From CAMLOF01 sp041913045 (GTDB lineage Bacteria; Pseudomonadota; Gammaproteobacteria; Burkholderiales; Burkholderiaceae_C), in assembly GCA_041913045.1 (NCBI GenBank), contig JAYSGB010000036.1:1-43102 (forward strand): DNA of 43,102 nucleotides, in the 5' to 3' direction. The notes beneath the pieces are model-generated. The model worked only from the letters and a program-made list of their open reading frames with translations, was not told the DNA's origin and did no database searches. Below, piece after piece: positions 16,597 to 24,262 of this stretch. Position numbers and translations under genes: made by a program. How positions within the stretch are numbered: the stretch's first letter is position 1; every line of letters begins with the position of its first letter.

Positions 16597-17628
16597 TTAC
16601 TTCTTGGCCGGGGGCAGGATGTTCAGCTCGGCGGCAGGCGGCAGCATGGAGCCGTCCCACACGGCAGACGGGTTGATGCGGGTCTTGGTGCCATAGGCAT
16701 CAGACACCTGCGAAGCCATCAGCGACAGGCGGCCGGGGTTGACCTGGCCAAAGCCTTCCTTGCGGGCGTCAGGGCTGGCCACCACCGAGTCGATGGCCAA
16801 CTGCAGGCGGCGTGTCTCCAGTGCCACGTTGATGATGCCGTCACGCGCCTTCACCGTCTCGATGCTGGCGGCGGGGTTGGCCATCACCTCCTTGGCGCCC
16901 TTGGAGAAGGCAGACAGGAAGGCCTTGACGGCGCCCGGGTTCTCCTTGATCAGCTTGGGGCTGGCGATGATGACGTTGCCGTAAAGCTTCACGCCGTAGT
17001 CGGCATAGGGCAGGATCACCACGTCCTCGGCCTTGACGCCGCGCGCCTCCAGGTTGAGCAGCGAGGTGAACGAGAAGCCCGTGATGGCGTCGATGTCGCC
17101 GCGCACCAGCATGGTCTCGCGCAGCGGCGGGTCCATGGAGGTCCAGGTCACGCCGCTCACATTGTTGGCCTTCTCGAAGATGGGGAAGGCCTTGCGGCCA
17201 GCGTCGAACACAGGTGCGCCCAGCTTCTTGCCCTTGAGATCGGCGGGCTTGGTGATGCCCGACTTCTTCAACGCCAGCACGGCGGCGGGCGTGTTGTTGT
17301 AGACCATCATCACCGCCACCGGCTTGTTGGGCGCGTCCGGGTTGTTGGCGTGGAATTCCATCAGCGCGGCCATGTCGGCAAAGCCCATGTCGTAGGTGCC
17401 CGAGGCCACGCGCGTCACGGTGCCGCCCGATCCGTTGCCAGAGTCGATTGCCACGTCCAGGCCCGCCGCCTTGAAATAGCCTTTCGCTGCCGGTTGCAGG
17501 AACAGGGCTGCCGGGCCTTCAAAGCGCCAGTCCAGCTGGAACTTGATGGGCGTCTGTGCGTGCACGGAACCGAATGCGGTTGCAGCGGCCAGCGCGGCGG
17601 CTGTCTGGAGGAAAAGACGCTTCTTCAT
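16597..17628 (-). CDS. ABC transporter substrate-binding protein (NMT1/SsuA-like)
   Basis: A 343-residue periplasmic protein from ATG 17628, with AGGAG about 7 nt upstream. A Sec signal peptide (MKKRLFLQTAAALAAATAFG, cut after VHA) precedes an NMT1/THI5-like binding domain beginning KFQLDWRFEGPAALFLQPAA. The motif TYDMGFADMAALMEF and the two-lobe order fit the SsuA/TauA/ThiY group. It captures the substrate for the permease and ATPase downstream. The deaminase neighbours suggest a purine, pyrimidine or similar nitrogen heterocycle, but a sulfonate or thiamine-precursor ligand remains possible. Confidence 0.9.
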   Translation of the reverse strand: MKKRLFLQTAAALAAATAFGSVHAQTPIKFQLDWRFEGPAALFLQPAAKGYFKAAGLDVAIDSGNGSGGTVTRVASGTYDMGFADMAALMEFHANNPDAPNKPVAVMMVYNNTPAAVLALKKSGITKPADLKGKKLGAPVFDAGRKAFPIFEKANNVSGVTWTSMDPPLRETMLVRGDIDAITGFSFTSLLNLEARGVKAEDVVILPYADYGVKLYGNVIIASPKLIKENPGAVKAFLSAFSKGAKEVMANPAASIETVKARDGIINVALETRRLQLAIDSVVASPDARKEGFGQVNPGRLSLMASQVSDAYGTKTRINPSAVWDGSMLPPAAELNILPPAKK

Positions 17629-17739
17629 GAATGCTCCTGAGGCGGGATGCTTTGAAAAACGACGGCAATCGTCACGATGGGGAGGGTTCAGCAAAATCGG
17701 TGCCAGCTTGGCACGCGTTTCCGGCAATTGAACACAGAG

Positions 17740-17749
17740 ATGTATACAT
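17740..17749. promoter_or_regulatory. Candidate GntR-type operator upstream of the ABC/deaminase operon
   Basis: ATGTATACAT is a perfect 10-bp palindrome about 115 bp upstream of the binding-protein start. Its centre TGTATACA matches operators of several GntR-FCD regulators (family consensus near ATTGTATACAAT). A second perfect inverted repeat, GTGCCA-AGC-TGGCAC, is at 17700-17714 between it and the gene. No regulator gene is in the window. Confidence 0.45.
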
Positions 17750-17835
17750 TCTGTTGTTCGCCAATTTGGTGCGCATCGTGGCAAACCCTGACCGAACGCA
17801 CAAGGCTGGTGCGGCAAGAGGAGGGTCAAGGGGGA

Positions 17836-17867
17836 GCGGCGGGCGTGGAGCAGTGCCACGCCGCCGC
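17836..17867. terminator. Strong GC hairpin downstream of maeB
   Basis: GCGGC plus GGCGTGG (17836-17848) pair with CCACGCC plus GCCGC (17856-17867), 12 bp with one bulge and a 7-nt loop, starting 38 bp after the maeB stop. No T-run follows, so it may act as a transcript-end stem or processing barrier instead of a classical terminator. Confidence 0.4.
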
Positions 17868-17905
17868 AACGGCACCCCAGGGCGGGGCCGTGATGTCAGG
17901 CAGGT

Positions 17906-20212
17906 TCAGCGGCCCGCTGCACCGGCACTGGCAGCGGCCAGCGCGGTCATGTTGAAGACGCGGCGCACCGTGGCGGCGGGCGTGAGGATGTAGGCCGGAG
18001 CCGCGGCGCCCATCAGGATGGGGCCCACCGTCACGCCACCGCTGGTGGTGGTCTTGAGCACGTTGTACAGGATGTTGGCCGAATCCAGGTTCGGGCAGAC
18101 CAGCAGGTTGGCCGAGCCGGTGAGGCTGGAATCGGCCAGGTAGGCACTGCGGATCTCGGGCTGCAGCGCGGCGTCGCCGTGCAGTTCACCGTCGCATTCG
18201 ATCTCGGGGTGCTGCGCCACGAACAGGTCGCGTGCCAGGCGCATCTTGCGGGCAGACGCACGCTTGGACGAACCGTAGCTGGAGTGCGACAGGAAGGCCA
18301 CCTTCGGCGGAATGCCAAAGCGCTGCACTTCCTGTGCGGCCATCCAAGCTATCTCGGCCAATTGCTCGGCGCTCGGGTCCTCGTTCACGTAGGTGTCGGC
18401 AATGAAGATGGAGCCGCGGTCCGTCATCAGTGCGTTGACGGCGGCGTAGTTGGCCACGCCCTTCTTCAGGCCCAGAATGCTGTCGATGCGCTCCAAGTGC
18501 GTGGTGTAGGTGCCCACCAGGCCGCAGATCAGCGCGTCGGCATCGCCCAGGCTCACCATCAGCGAACCGATGATGGTGTTGGAGCGGCGCACGGCGGCCT
18601 TGGCCACCTCGGGCGTGGCGCCGTTGCGCTTCATCAGGCCGTGGTAGTGCTCCCAGTACTGGCGGAAGCGCGGGTCATCTTCGGGGTTGACGTTCTCCAC
18701 GTCCACGCCCAGGCGCAGCCGCAGGCCCGCCTTCTGGATTCGCGCGGCGATCACGGCGGGGCGGCCAATGAGGATGGGGGTGGCAATGCCCTCGTCGATG
18801 GCCATCTGCGCGGCACGCAGTGCACGCTCGTCTTCGCCGTCGGCGTAGGCCACGCGCTTTTTGCTGGCGGGCATGGCCTTGGCGGCGTTGAAGACCGGCC
18901 GCATCAGAATGCCGGTCTGGTAGACGAAGCGGCCCAGGCTTTCCTTGTACGCCTCCATGTCGGTGATGGGGCGGGTGGCCACGCCGGAATCGGCAGCAGC
19001 CTGCGCCACGGCGGGCGCGATCTTGAGGATCAGGCGCGAGTCGAAAGGCTTGGGGATGAGGTACTCGGGGCCGAAGCTCAGCTCCTGGCCTACGTAGGCG
19101 GCGGCCACCTCGTCGCTGGTCTCGCTCTTGGCCAGATCGGCGATCTGGCGAACACAGGCCATCTTCATCTCTTCGGTGATGGTGGTGGCACCGCAGTCCA
19201 GCGCACCCCGGAAGATGTAGGGGAAGCACAGCACGTTGTTCACCTGGTTCGGGTAGTCCGAACGGCCGGTGGCGATGATGCAGTCGGGGCGGGCAGCCTT
19301 GGCCACTTCAGGGCGAATCTCGGGCTCGGGGTTGGCCAGTGCCAGGATGATGGGCTTGTCGGCCATGGTCTTGACCATGTCTGCCGTCAGTACGCCGGGG
19401 GCAGAGCAGCCCAGGAACACGTCGGCACCGTTGACCGCATCGGCCAGGGTGCGTGTGCTGGTGTTGCGGCAGTAGCGCTGCTTGGAGGCGTCGAGCTTGC
19501 CTGCCTTGGCATCGTCACGCTCGGTGTGGATGACACCCTTGGAGTCGCACACCAGGATGTTTTCGATGTTCACGCCCAGCGCCACCATCAGGTCCAGGCA
19601 GGCAATGGCTGCTGCGCCAGCGCCGGAAACCACCAGCTTGACTTCGCCAATGGCCTTGCCCACCAGCTCCAGGCCGTTGAGCAGCGCAGAGCTGGAGATG
19701 ATGGCCGTACCGTGCTGGTCGTCGTGGAAAACGGGGATCTTCATGCGCTCGCGCAGCTTCTTCTCGATGTAGAAGCACTCGGGCGCCTTGATGTCCTCCA
19801 GGTTCACGCCGCCCAGGGTGGGCTCCAGCGCTGCAATGATGTCCACCAGCTTGTCCGGGTCGCGTTCGGCCAGTTCGATGTCGAACACGTCCACGCCCGC
19901 GAACTTCTTGAACAGGCAGCCTTTGCCTTCCATCACCGGCTTGCCAGCCAGCGGGCCGATGTCGCCCAGGCCCAGCACGGCGGTGCCGTTGGTGATCACG
20001 CCCACCAGGTTGCCGCGGCTGGTGTATTCAGCGGCCATGGCCGGGTTCTCCTGGATGGCCAGGCAAGGGTAGGCCACACCGGGGGAGTAGGCCAGACTCA
20101 GGTCGCGCTGGTTGGACAGCGGCTTGGTCGGCTGAACGGAAATCTTGCCTTTGTTGGGGGAGCGGTGGTATTCGAACGCTGCGTCGCGCAGCGCTTGTTC
20201 GGCTGGAGTCAT
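17906..20212 (-). CDS. maeB: NADP-dependent malic enzyme (MaeB, with PTA-like C-terminus)
   Basis: A 768-residue protein from ATG 20212 (MTPAEQALRDAAFEYHRSPN). The N-terminal malic enzyme half (about 1-430) has SLAYSPGVAYPCL, NGTAVLGLGDIGPLAGKPVM, FHDDQHGTA and the Rossmann segment VVSGAGAAAIACL. The C-terminal half (about 440-768) is a phosphate acetyltransferase-like domain (RPVFNAAKAMPASKKRVAYA, and a segment with AAVNALMTDRGS), as in MaeB enzymes, where it acts in regulation. The reaction is oxidative decarboxylation of malate to pyruvate with NADPH formation. It is a single gene, divergent from the copper cluster. Confidence 0.95.
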   Translation of the reverse strand: MTPAEQALRDAAFEYHRSPNKGKISVQPTKPLSNQRDLSLAYSPGVAYPCLAIQENPAMAAEYTSRGNLVGVITNGTAVLGLGDIGPLAGKPVMEGKGCLFKKFAGVDVFDIELAERDPDKLVDIIAALEPTLGGVNLEDIKAPECFYIEKKLRERMKIPVFHDDQHGTAIISSSALLNGLELVGKAIGEVKLVVSGAGAAAIACLDLMVALGVNIENILVCDSKGVIHTERDDAKAGKLDASKQRYCRNTSTRTLADAVNGADVFLGCSAPGVLTADMVKTMADKPIILALANPEPEIRPEVAKAARPDCIIATGRSDYPNQVNNVLCFPYIFRGALDCGATTITEEMKMACVRQIADLAKSETSDEVAAAYVGQELSFGPEYLIPKPFDSRLILKIAPAVAQAAADSGVATRPITDMEAYKESLGRFVYQTGILMRPVFNAAKAMPASKKRVAYADGEDERALRAAQMAIDEGIATPILIGRPAVIAARIQKAGLRLRLGVDVENVNPEDDPRFRQYWEHYHGLMKRNGATPEVAKAAVRRSNTIIGSLMVSLGDADALICGLVGTYTTHLERIDSILGLKKGVANYAAVNALMTDRGSIFIADTYVNEDPSAEQLAEIAWMAAQEVQRFGIPPKVAFLSHSSYGSSKRASARKMRLARDLFVAQHPEIECDGELHGDAALQPEIRSAYLADSSLTGSANLLVCPNLDSANILYNVLKTTTSGGVTVGPILMGAAAPAYILTPAATVRRVFNMTALAAASAGAAGR

Positions 20213-20340
20213 GGGGGTGTGGCCGTCAATGTTTATGGTTTGAAACGAAAGGCCGCAGTCAGGAAAATCTGGCTGAGGCGAGGCGCCGCACAAGTGTACT
20301 CTTTGCCCTTCGCCCCCGTGCATGCGGGCCTTCTGCTACC

Positions 20341-20739
20341 ATGCGCGGCATGTTCAGACCGGCCAGACACAGACGCTGGACCGCATGGCTTGCCATGTGG
20401 TTGTTGGCGTTGAGCGCGTGTTTGCCGGTACTGGCCCAGGCCGTGGTGCGCGTGCAAGGCGGCGCCGACTGGCTGCAGGTTTGCACCAGCACCGGCATGG
20501 TGTGGGTGAATGCCCAGGGCGAGCAGCGCGATGCAGGCGACGCTCCTGCGCCGGTCAGCACCGTTCAATGCGAATGGTGCCTGCTGCATGGTGGTGCTTC
20601 GGGCCTGCCGCCTGCTGATCTTTCTCTTGCGCTTTCTCGCGACACGGCTGCCGCCTGGTCCGCGCTCGCACCTGCCGACGCCGTCCTGGCATCGCCGTGG
20701 CCATCGGCCCACTCCCGCGCACCCCCCTTCATCGCCTGA
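20341..20739 (+). CDS. DUF2946 family protein (copper-cluster, first copy)
   Basis: A 132-residue protein with an N-terminal membrane or signal helix (about 12-33, WTAWLAMWLLALSACLPVLA). A small domain follows with VCTSTGMVWVNAQGEQ and the cysteine pair CEWCLLHGG. These are the marks of DUF2946, a family often encoded beside copper chaperones and transporters. The cysteines and histidine could bind copper; that is inference. It is the first gene of a plus-strand run of DUF2946, PCu(A)C, DUF2946, Crp-like regulator and YcnI. Confidence 0.8.
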   Translation: MRGMFRPARHRRWTAWLAMWLLALSACLPVLAQAVVRVQGGADWLQVCTSTGMVWVNAQGEQRDAGDAPAPVSTVQCEWCLLHGGASGLPPADLSLALSRDTAAAWSALAPADAVLASPWPSAHSRAPPFIA

Positions 20740-20874
20740 AGCCTTTGGCCACCCCGTCTGCACGGGCCGTGGTTCTTGCTGCCCCTGGGGCGCCGTCAAG
20801 CGCGCCCGTTACACATCGCGTGCCCTTCGGGTGCGTTCCAACCTGTTCCGTTTGTCTCATTCCCTGGAGTCACC

Positions 20875-21354
20875 ATGAAGAAACTCATTGCCGCCGCCAT
20901 GCTCGCCGTCACCGCCAGTGCCTGGGCACAGTCCAACGTGAAGGTGGAAGACGCCTGGGTGCGTGGCACCGTTGCCCAGCAGAAGTCCACCGGTGCGTTC
21001 ATGCGCCTGACTGCGCAAAAGGACGTTCGACTGGTTTCGGTCAGTTCCCCTGTTGCTGGCGTCACCGAAGTCCACGAGATGGCCATGGACAAGGATGTGA
21101 TGCGCATGCGTGCCGTGCCGGCGCTGCCACTGCCCGCAGGCAAGGCGGTGGAGCTCAAACCTGGCGGCTACCACGTGATGCTGCTGGACTTGAAAGGCGC
21201 GGTGAAGGCTGGCGACACTGTGCCGCTGACCCTGGTGTTTGAAGACGCCCAGGCCAAGCGCGAGACGCTGGAGTTGCAACTGCCCGTGCGCGCGTTGGGT
21301 GCTACCGCCATGCCTGCCGAAGGTATGCAGCACCAGCACGGCCACAAGCACTGA
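20875..21354 (+). CDS. Periplasmic copper chaperone PCu(A)C
   Basis: A 159-residue protein from ATG 20875. A signal peptide (MKKLIAAAMLAVTASAWA) precedes a cupredoxin-like domain. The copper site His and Met residues are visible in VHEMAMDKDVMRMR and in GGYHVMLL, matching the H(M)X10MX21HXM pattern. The C-terminus adds a His-rich tail (MQHQHGHKH). PCu(A)C proteins carry Cu(I) to the Cu(A) or Cu(B) site of cytochrome oxidase. It sits between two DUF2946 genes and upstream of YcnI, so a copper acquisition role is well supported. Confidence 0.93.
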   Translation: MKKLIAAAMLAVTASAWAQSNVKVEDAWVRGTVAQQKSTGAFMRLTAQKDVRLVSVSSPVAGVTEVHEMAMDKDVMRMRAVPALPLPAGKAVELKPGGYHVMLLDLKGAVKAGDTVPLTLVFEDAQAKRETLELQLPVRALGATAMPAEGMQHQHGHKH

Positions 21355-21397
21355 CGCTCGCCTGAGTCGCCTCATCGTCTTGCCGCACTGATCACTC

Positions 21398-21814
21398 ATG
21401 GCCTTGACCCAGCCCAAGCTGCAAGCGACCCACTCGAGTTGGGCGCGCTGGGTGCTGCTGCTCATGTGCGCGGCCACGCTTGCCCCCGGGGTGTCGCGTT
21501 GGCGGGCGCATGGCACGGGGTGGCAGATGGTGGAGGTCTGCTCCGGCACGGGTGCGCGCTGGGTCTTGCACGACGTTGGCTTGCGCACGCGGGCCACCAG
21601 TACAAAAAAGGCAGGTCCAGAGCAACTGTCGCACCTGCTCGACGCCTGCGGCCTGTGCCTGCTGGCGGCAGAGCGCTTTGCGCCGCTGGCTTCCCATTGG
21701 CACTTTGACTGGGCGCTGGTACCGCACACTCCCCAGCCCGCGCACCTGGCGCTGCCTTTCGCCGCCTTTGCGGTTGCCAAGGCCTCGGCCCGGGGGCCGC
21801 CCCTCCTGTCCTGA
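21398..21814 (+). CDS. DUF2946 family protein (copper-cluster, second copy)
   Basis: A 138-residue protein with the same plan as the first DUF2946 gene: an N-terminal membrane helix (ARWVLLLMCAATLAPGV), then MVEVCSGTGARWVLHD and a second cysteine motif DACGLCLLAAERFAPL. The two copies differ in sequence, so they are not a recent duplication. The spacing to the PCu(A)C gene is 43 bp, so the genes are likely co-transcribed. Its function is unknown; an accessory role in copper handling is inferred from context. Confidence 0.78.
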   Translation: MALTQPKLQATHSSWARWVLLLMCAATLAPGVSRWRAHGTGWQMVEVCSGTGARWVLHDVGLRTRATSTKKAGPEQLSHLLDACGLCLLAAERFAPLASHWHFDWALVPHTPQPAHLALPFAAFAVAKASARGPPLLS

Positions 21815-21916
21815 CACCCAAGCTTCGTGAAACCGTGGCGTACAGCGCGCCAGCGGTTCGGGCACGCGCCAAGTCGCGCGTGGCCGGGTTCATCGGTTCA
21901 GTAACAGGAGTTCGTC

Positions 21917-22522
21917 TTGAAAACCTCAACCTTGTCAGCAGGCGGGCTGTGCCCCGCCGGTTCGTCCATCTTCATGTCTGGCAACGCAGGGCCGCTGTGG
22001 CGCGTGATTGCGGGCGTTGCCCGCCTGGAGCGCAAGCACGGCCCGCAGCGCCAGGTGGTGCGTCTGGCCCTGCCCGGGGACCTGATTGGCACCGAGTCCT
22101 TGTGTGGCCAGCCTTACCAGTTCGATGCCACCGCCTTGACGCCGCTGCACATTGAGCCGGTGGCGTGCACAGCTTCCGAGGAGCGGGAGCACCTCATGCA
22201 GCAGGCTCTGCTGCAGCAGCTGGCGCGCTACGAAGACATGGCCACCTTGCGTACCGGCCCGGTGGCGCAGCGTCTTGCGCATCTGTTGCGGCTGTTGGGG
22301 TTGGCCTGGCAGGCGTGGGCGCGCCCGGCTGCGGGTGCCAAGTCACAGGCAGGCAAGGAGCGAAAGATGCTGCCGTCCCTGCGTGAGATGGCCCAGGTCG
22401 TTGACGCGCAGCACGAAACCGTCTGCCGCGCGCTGGCCAGGCTGGAGCGTTCCGGCACGCTGCGTTTACCGCACGGGCTGATCATGCAAGGCGCCCTGCC
22501 AACCCAAGCCTGCCCCGCCTGA
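21917..22522 (+). CDS. Crp/Fnr family transcriptional regulator
   Basis: A 201-residue regulator starting at TTG 21917, 6 nt after an AGGAG ribosome-binding site (21906-21910). The N-terminal part is a shortened cyclic-nucleotide-binding-like beta roll (about 12-100; VVRLALPGDLIGTESLCGQP). A dimer helix and a C-terminal Crp-type winged helix follow (about 150-195; LPSLREMAQVVDAQHETVCR). No Fnr-type cysteine cluster is visible, so an iron-sulfur sensor is unlikely. It sits inside the copper gene run and may control it. Confidence 0.88.
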   Translation: MKTSTLSAGGLCPAGSSIFMSGNAGPLWRVIAGVARLERKHGPQRQVVRLALPGDLIGTESLCGQPYQFDATALTPLHIEPVACTASEEREHLMQQALLQQLARYEDMATLRTGPVAQRLAHLLRLLGLAWQAWARPAAGAKSQAGKERKMLPSLREMAQVVDAQHETVCRALARLERSGTLRLPHGLIMQGALPTQACPA

Positions 22523-22556
22523 ATTGCCATCTCCTTACCCCATACCCCTTGCATTC

Positions 22557-23096
22557 ATGAACAACCAACTCGCCAAACCCCTGTTGATCTGCTCCTTGGC
22601 TTTTATGGCGGGCCTGCCCACAGCTCAAGCCCACATCACCTTGCAGGAGCCCAGCGCCACCCAGGGCGCTTACCACCGTGCCGCGTTCAAGGTCGGCCAC
22701 GGGTGCGAAGGCTCACCCACCGTTCGCCTGGAGGTGACGCTGCCCGAGGGTTTGCTGGGCGCCAAGCCCATGCCCAAGCCGGGCTGGCAGCTCAGCACCG
22801 AGGTGGAGAAACTGGCCCGCCCCGTTACACAGCACGGCCGCCAGATCACCGAGCGCGTGGCGCGCGTGGTGTGGAGCGGCGGTGCCTTGCCCGATGCGTT
22901 CTACGACGAGTTCGTGATGCAGTTCCAGGTGGCAGCGGCGCCTGGGCCGCTGTGGTTCAACGTGGAGCAGGTTTGTGAAAAGGGCCGCAACGCCTGGGTG
23001 GAAAAACCCGCCAGCGGCACCGACACCAAAGGCATGCGCTTTCCCGCCGCGTTGCTGGAGGTGCTCCCCGCCCACGGGCATGGTCACCAGCATTGA
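22557..23096 (+). CDS. YcnI-like DUF1775 copper-associated protein
   Basis: A 179-residue protein from ATG 22557 (MNNQLAKPLLICSLAFMAGL). The signal peptide ends ...TAQA and leaves His as the first mature residue (HITLQEPSATQGAYHRAAFK). In the DUF1775/YcnI family this N-terminal His takes part in copper binding. The rest is the Ig-like domain with RAAFKVGHGCEGSPTVRLEV and the WSGGALPDAFYDEF motif. A HGHGHQH tail is visible. It follows the Crp-like gene in the copper cluster; periplasmic copper binding is well supported. Confidence 0.9.
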   Translation: MNNQLAKPLLICSLAFMAGLPTAQAHITLQEPSATQGAYHRAAFKVGHGCEGSPTVRLEVTLPEGLLGAKPMPKPGWQLSTEVEKLARPVTQHGRQITERVARVVWSGGALPDAFYDEFVMQFQVAAAPGPLWFNVEQVCEKGRNAWVEKPASGTDTKGMRFPAALLEVLPAHGHGHQH

Positions 23097-23114
23097 TTCA
23101 GGAGCAGTGCGGCG

Positions 23115-24221
23115 TCAGCGCACGGCCACGCCGGGCGCGGGCGGCGAAGCAGCACCGCCGCCCCGCTCGAAGGTGACCACGTGGTCCACCGCCGCGCGGA
23201 TGCCGATCCATTCGCCCACCGCGTGGTCGTGGTGCGAAGGCACGTGTGTCATCACCGTTTCGCCCGACGCCAGGCGCAGGGTGTATAGGAATTCCGAACC
23301 CCGGAAGGCCTTGCGAACGATCTGCGCCTTCACTGGGGCGTCATCGTCGTGGACGATGTCGTCGGCGCGCAGCAGCACGTCGCACAGGCCCGCCTCGTAG
23401 GCGCTGGGCAGCGGGCACTCCTCCACGTCCTGCAGGGCGCCCAGCGGCGTCTGCACCACCACCTCGTCACCATGGTGCGCAATCTGCGCCGGGGCAAAAA
23501 CGCCGTGCCCGATGAATTCGGCCACGAAGCGTGTGGCAGGCCGGTGGTAGAGCGCGTAGGCGCTGTCCCACTGGTGCAAATGGCCCTGGTGCATCACCCC
23601 GATCACGTCGCCAATGGCAAAGGCTTCGAGCTGGTCGTGCGTCACGAAAAGGGCAGTTGCGCCTGCCGCCTTGAGAATGGCGCGGATCTCGTGCGCCAGC
23701 CGCTCGCGCAGGTCCACGTCCAAGTTGGAGAAAGGTTCGTCCAGCAGCATCAGGCGCGGGTTGGGCGCCAGGGCGCGGGCCAGGGCCACGCGCTGTTGCT
23801 GCCCGCCCGACAGTTCGTGCGGAAAGCGGCCTTGCATGCCGTCCAGCCCCACCAGTGCCAGCACCTCACGCACGCGTGCCTGGCGGGCTTTGGCGTCCAT
23901 GTGCTTGATGCCGAAGGCGATGTTGCGTTCCACGTTCAGGTGCGGGAACAGCGCGTAGTCCTGGAACACCATGCCGATGCGGCGCTGTTCGGGTGGTACG
24001 TGGCTGCCGTTGCCGCTCACCGTTTCACCTTGCAGGGCAATCTTGCCGCTGGTGGCCCGTTCCAGGCCAGCCACCGCGCGCAGCAGCGTGGTCTTGCCGC
24101 AGCCTGAAGGGCCGATCAGCACACCAATTTCCCCCGCCGCCAGGCCGAACGAAACCTCGTCCACCGCCAGGTGGTCGGCGCCGGGGTAACGGATGCTGAG
24201 GTGGGAGACGGAAAGGAACAT
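23115..24221 (-). CDS. fbpC: Ferric iron ABC transporter ATP-binding protein (FbpC-like)
   Basis: A 368-residue ATPase from ATG 24221 (MFLSVSHLSIRYPGADHLAV); an ATG 9 bp earlier is also in frame. The motifs are intact: Walker A GPSGCGKTT, signature LSGGQQQR, Walker B LMLLDEPFSNLD and VTHDQLEA. A C-terminal TOBE-like regulatory domain (about 240-365) includes LLRADDIVHDD. It powers ferric iron uptake with the divergent permease gene. The shared region holds a Fur box. No periplasmic binding protein gene is in the window. Confidence 0.9.
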   Translation of the reverse strand: MFLSVSHLSIRYPGADHLAVDEVSFGLAAGEIGVLIGPSGCGKTTLLRAVAGLERATSGKIALQGETVSGNGSHVPPEQRRIGMVFQDYALFPHLNVERNIAFGIKHMDAKARQARVREVLALVGLDGMQGRFPHELSGGQQQRVALARALAPNPRLMLLDEPFSNLDVDLRERLAHEIRAILKAAGATALFVTHDQLEAFAIGDVIGVMHQGHLHQWDSAYALYHRPATRFVAEFIGHGVFAPAQIAHHGDEVVVQTPLGALQDVEECPLPSAYEAGLCDVLLRADDIVHDDDAPVKAQIVRKAFRGSEFLYTLRLASGETVMTHVPSHHDHAVGEWIGIRAAVDHVVTFERGGGAASPPAPGVAVR

Positions 24222-24234
24222 ACATCGCATTGTA

Positions 24235-24253
24235 GATAATGACCATTCTCATT
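24235..24253. promoter_or_regulatory. Fur box in the divergent fbpC/fbpB promoter
   Basis: GATAATGACCATTCTCATT matches the Fur consensus of GATAAT-type hexamers and ends in the common CATTCTCATT. It lies between the two divergent iron-transport genes and overlaps the earliest possible fbpB start, which fits iron-dependent repression of both. Confidence 0.8.
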
Positions 24254-24262
24254 CGCGCTGAC

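Noticed and set aside
17629..17740. TPP riboswitch before the NMT1/THI5-like binding protein
   Set aside because: The leader lacks the CTGAGA and ACCTGATCTGG motifs of the thiamine riboswitch.
18179..20413. 744-codon plus-strand frame opposite maeB
   Set aside because: Mirror frame of maeB; the His/Val/Gly-rich product is typical of antisense GC-rich DNA.
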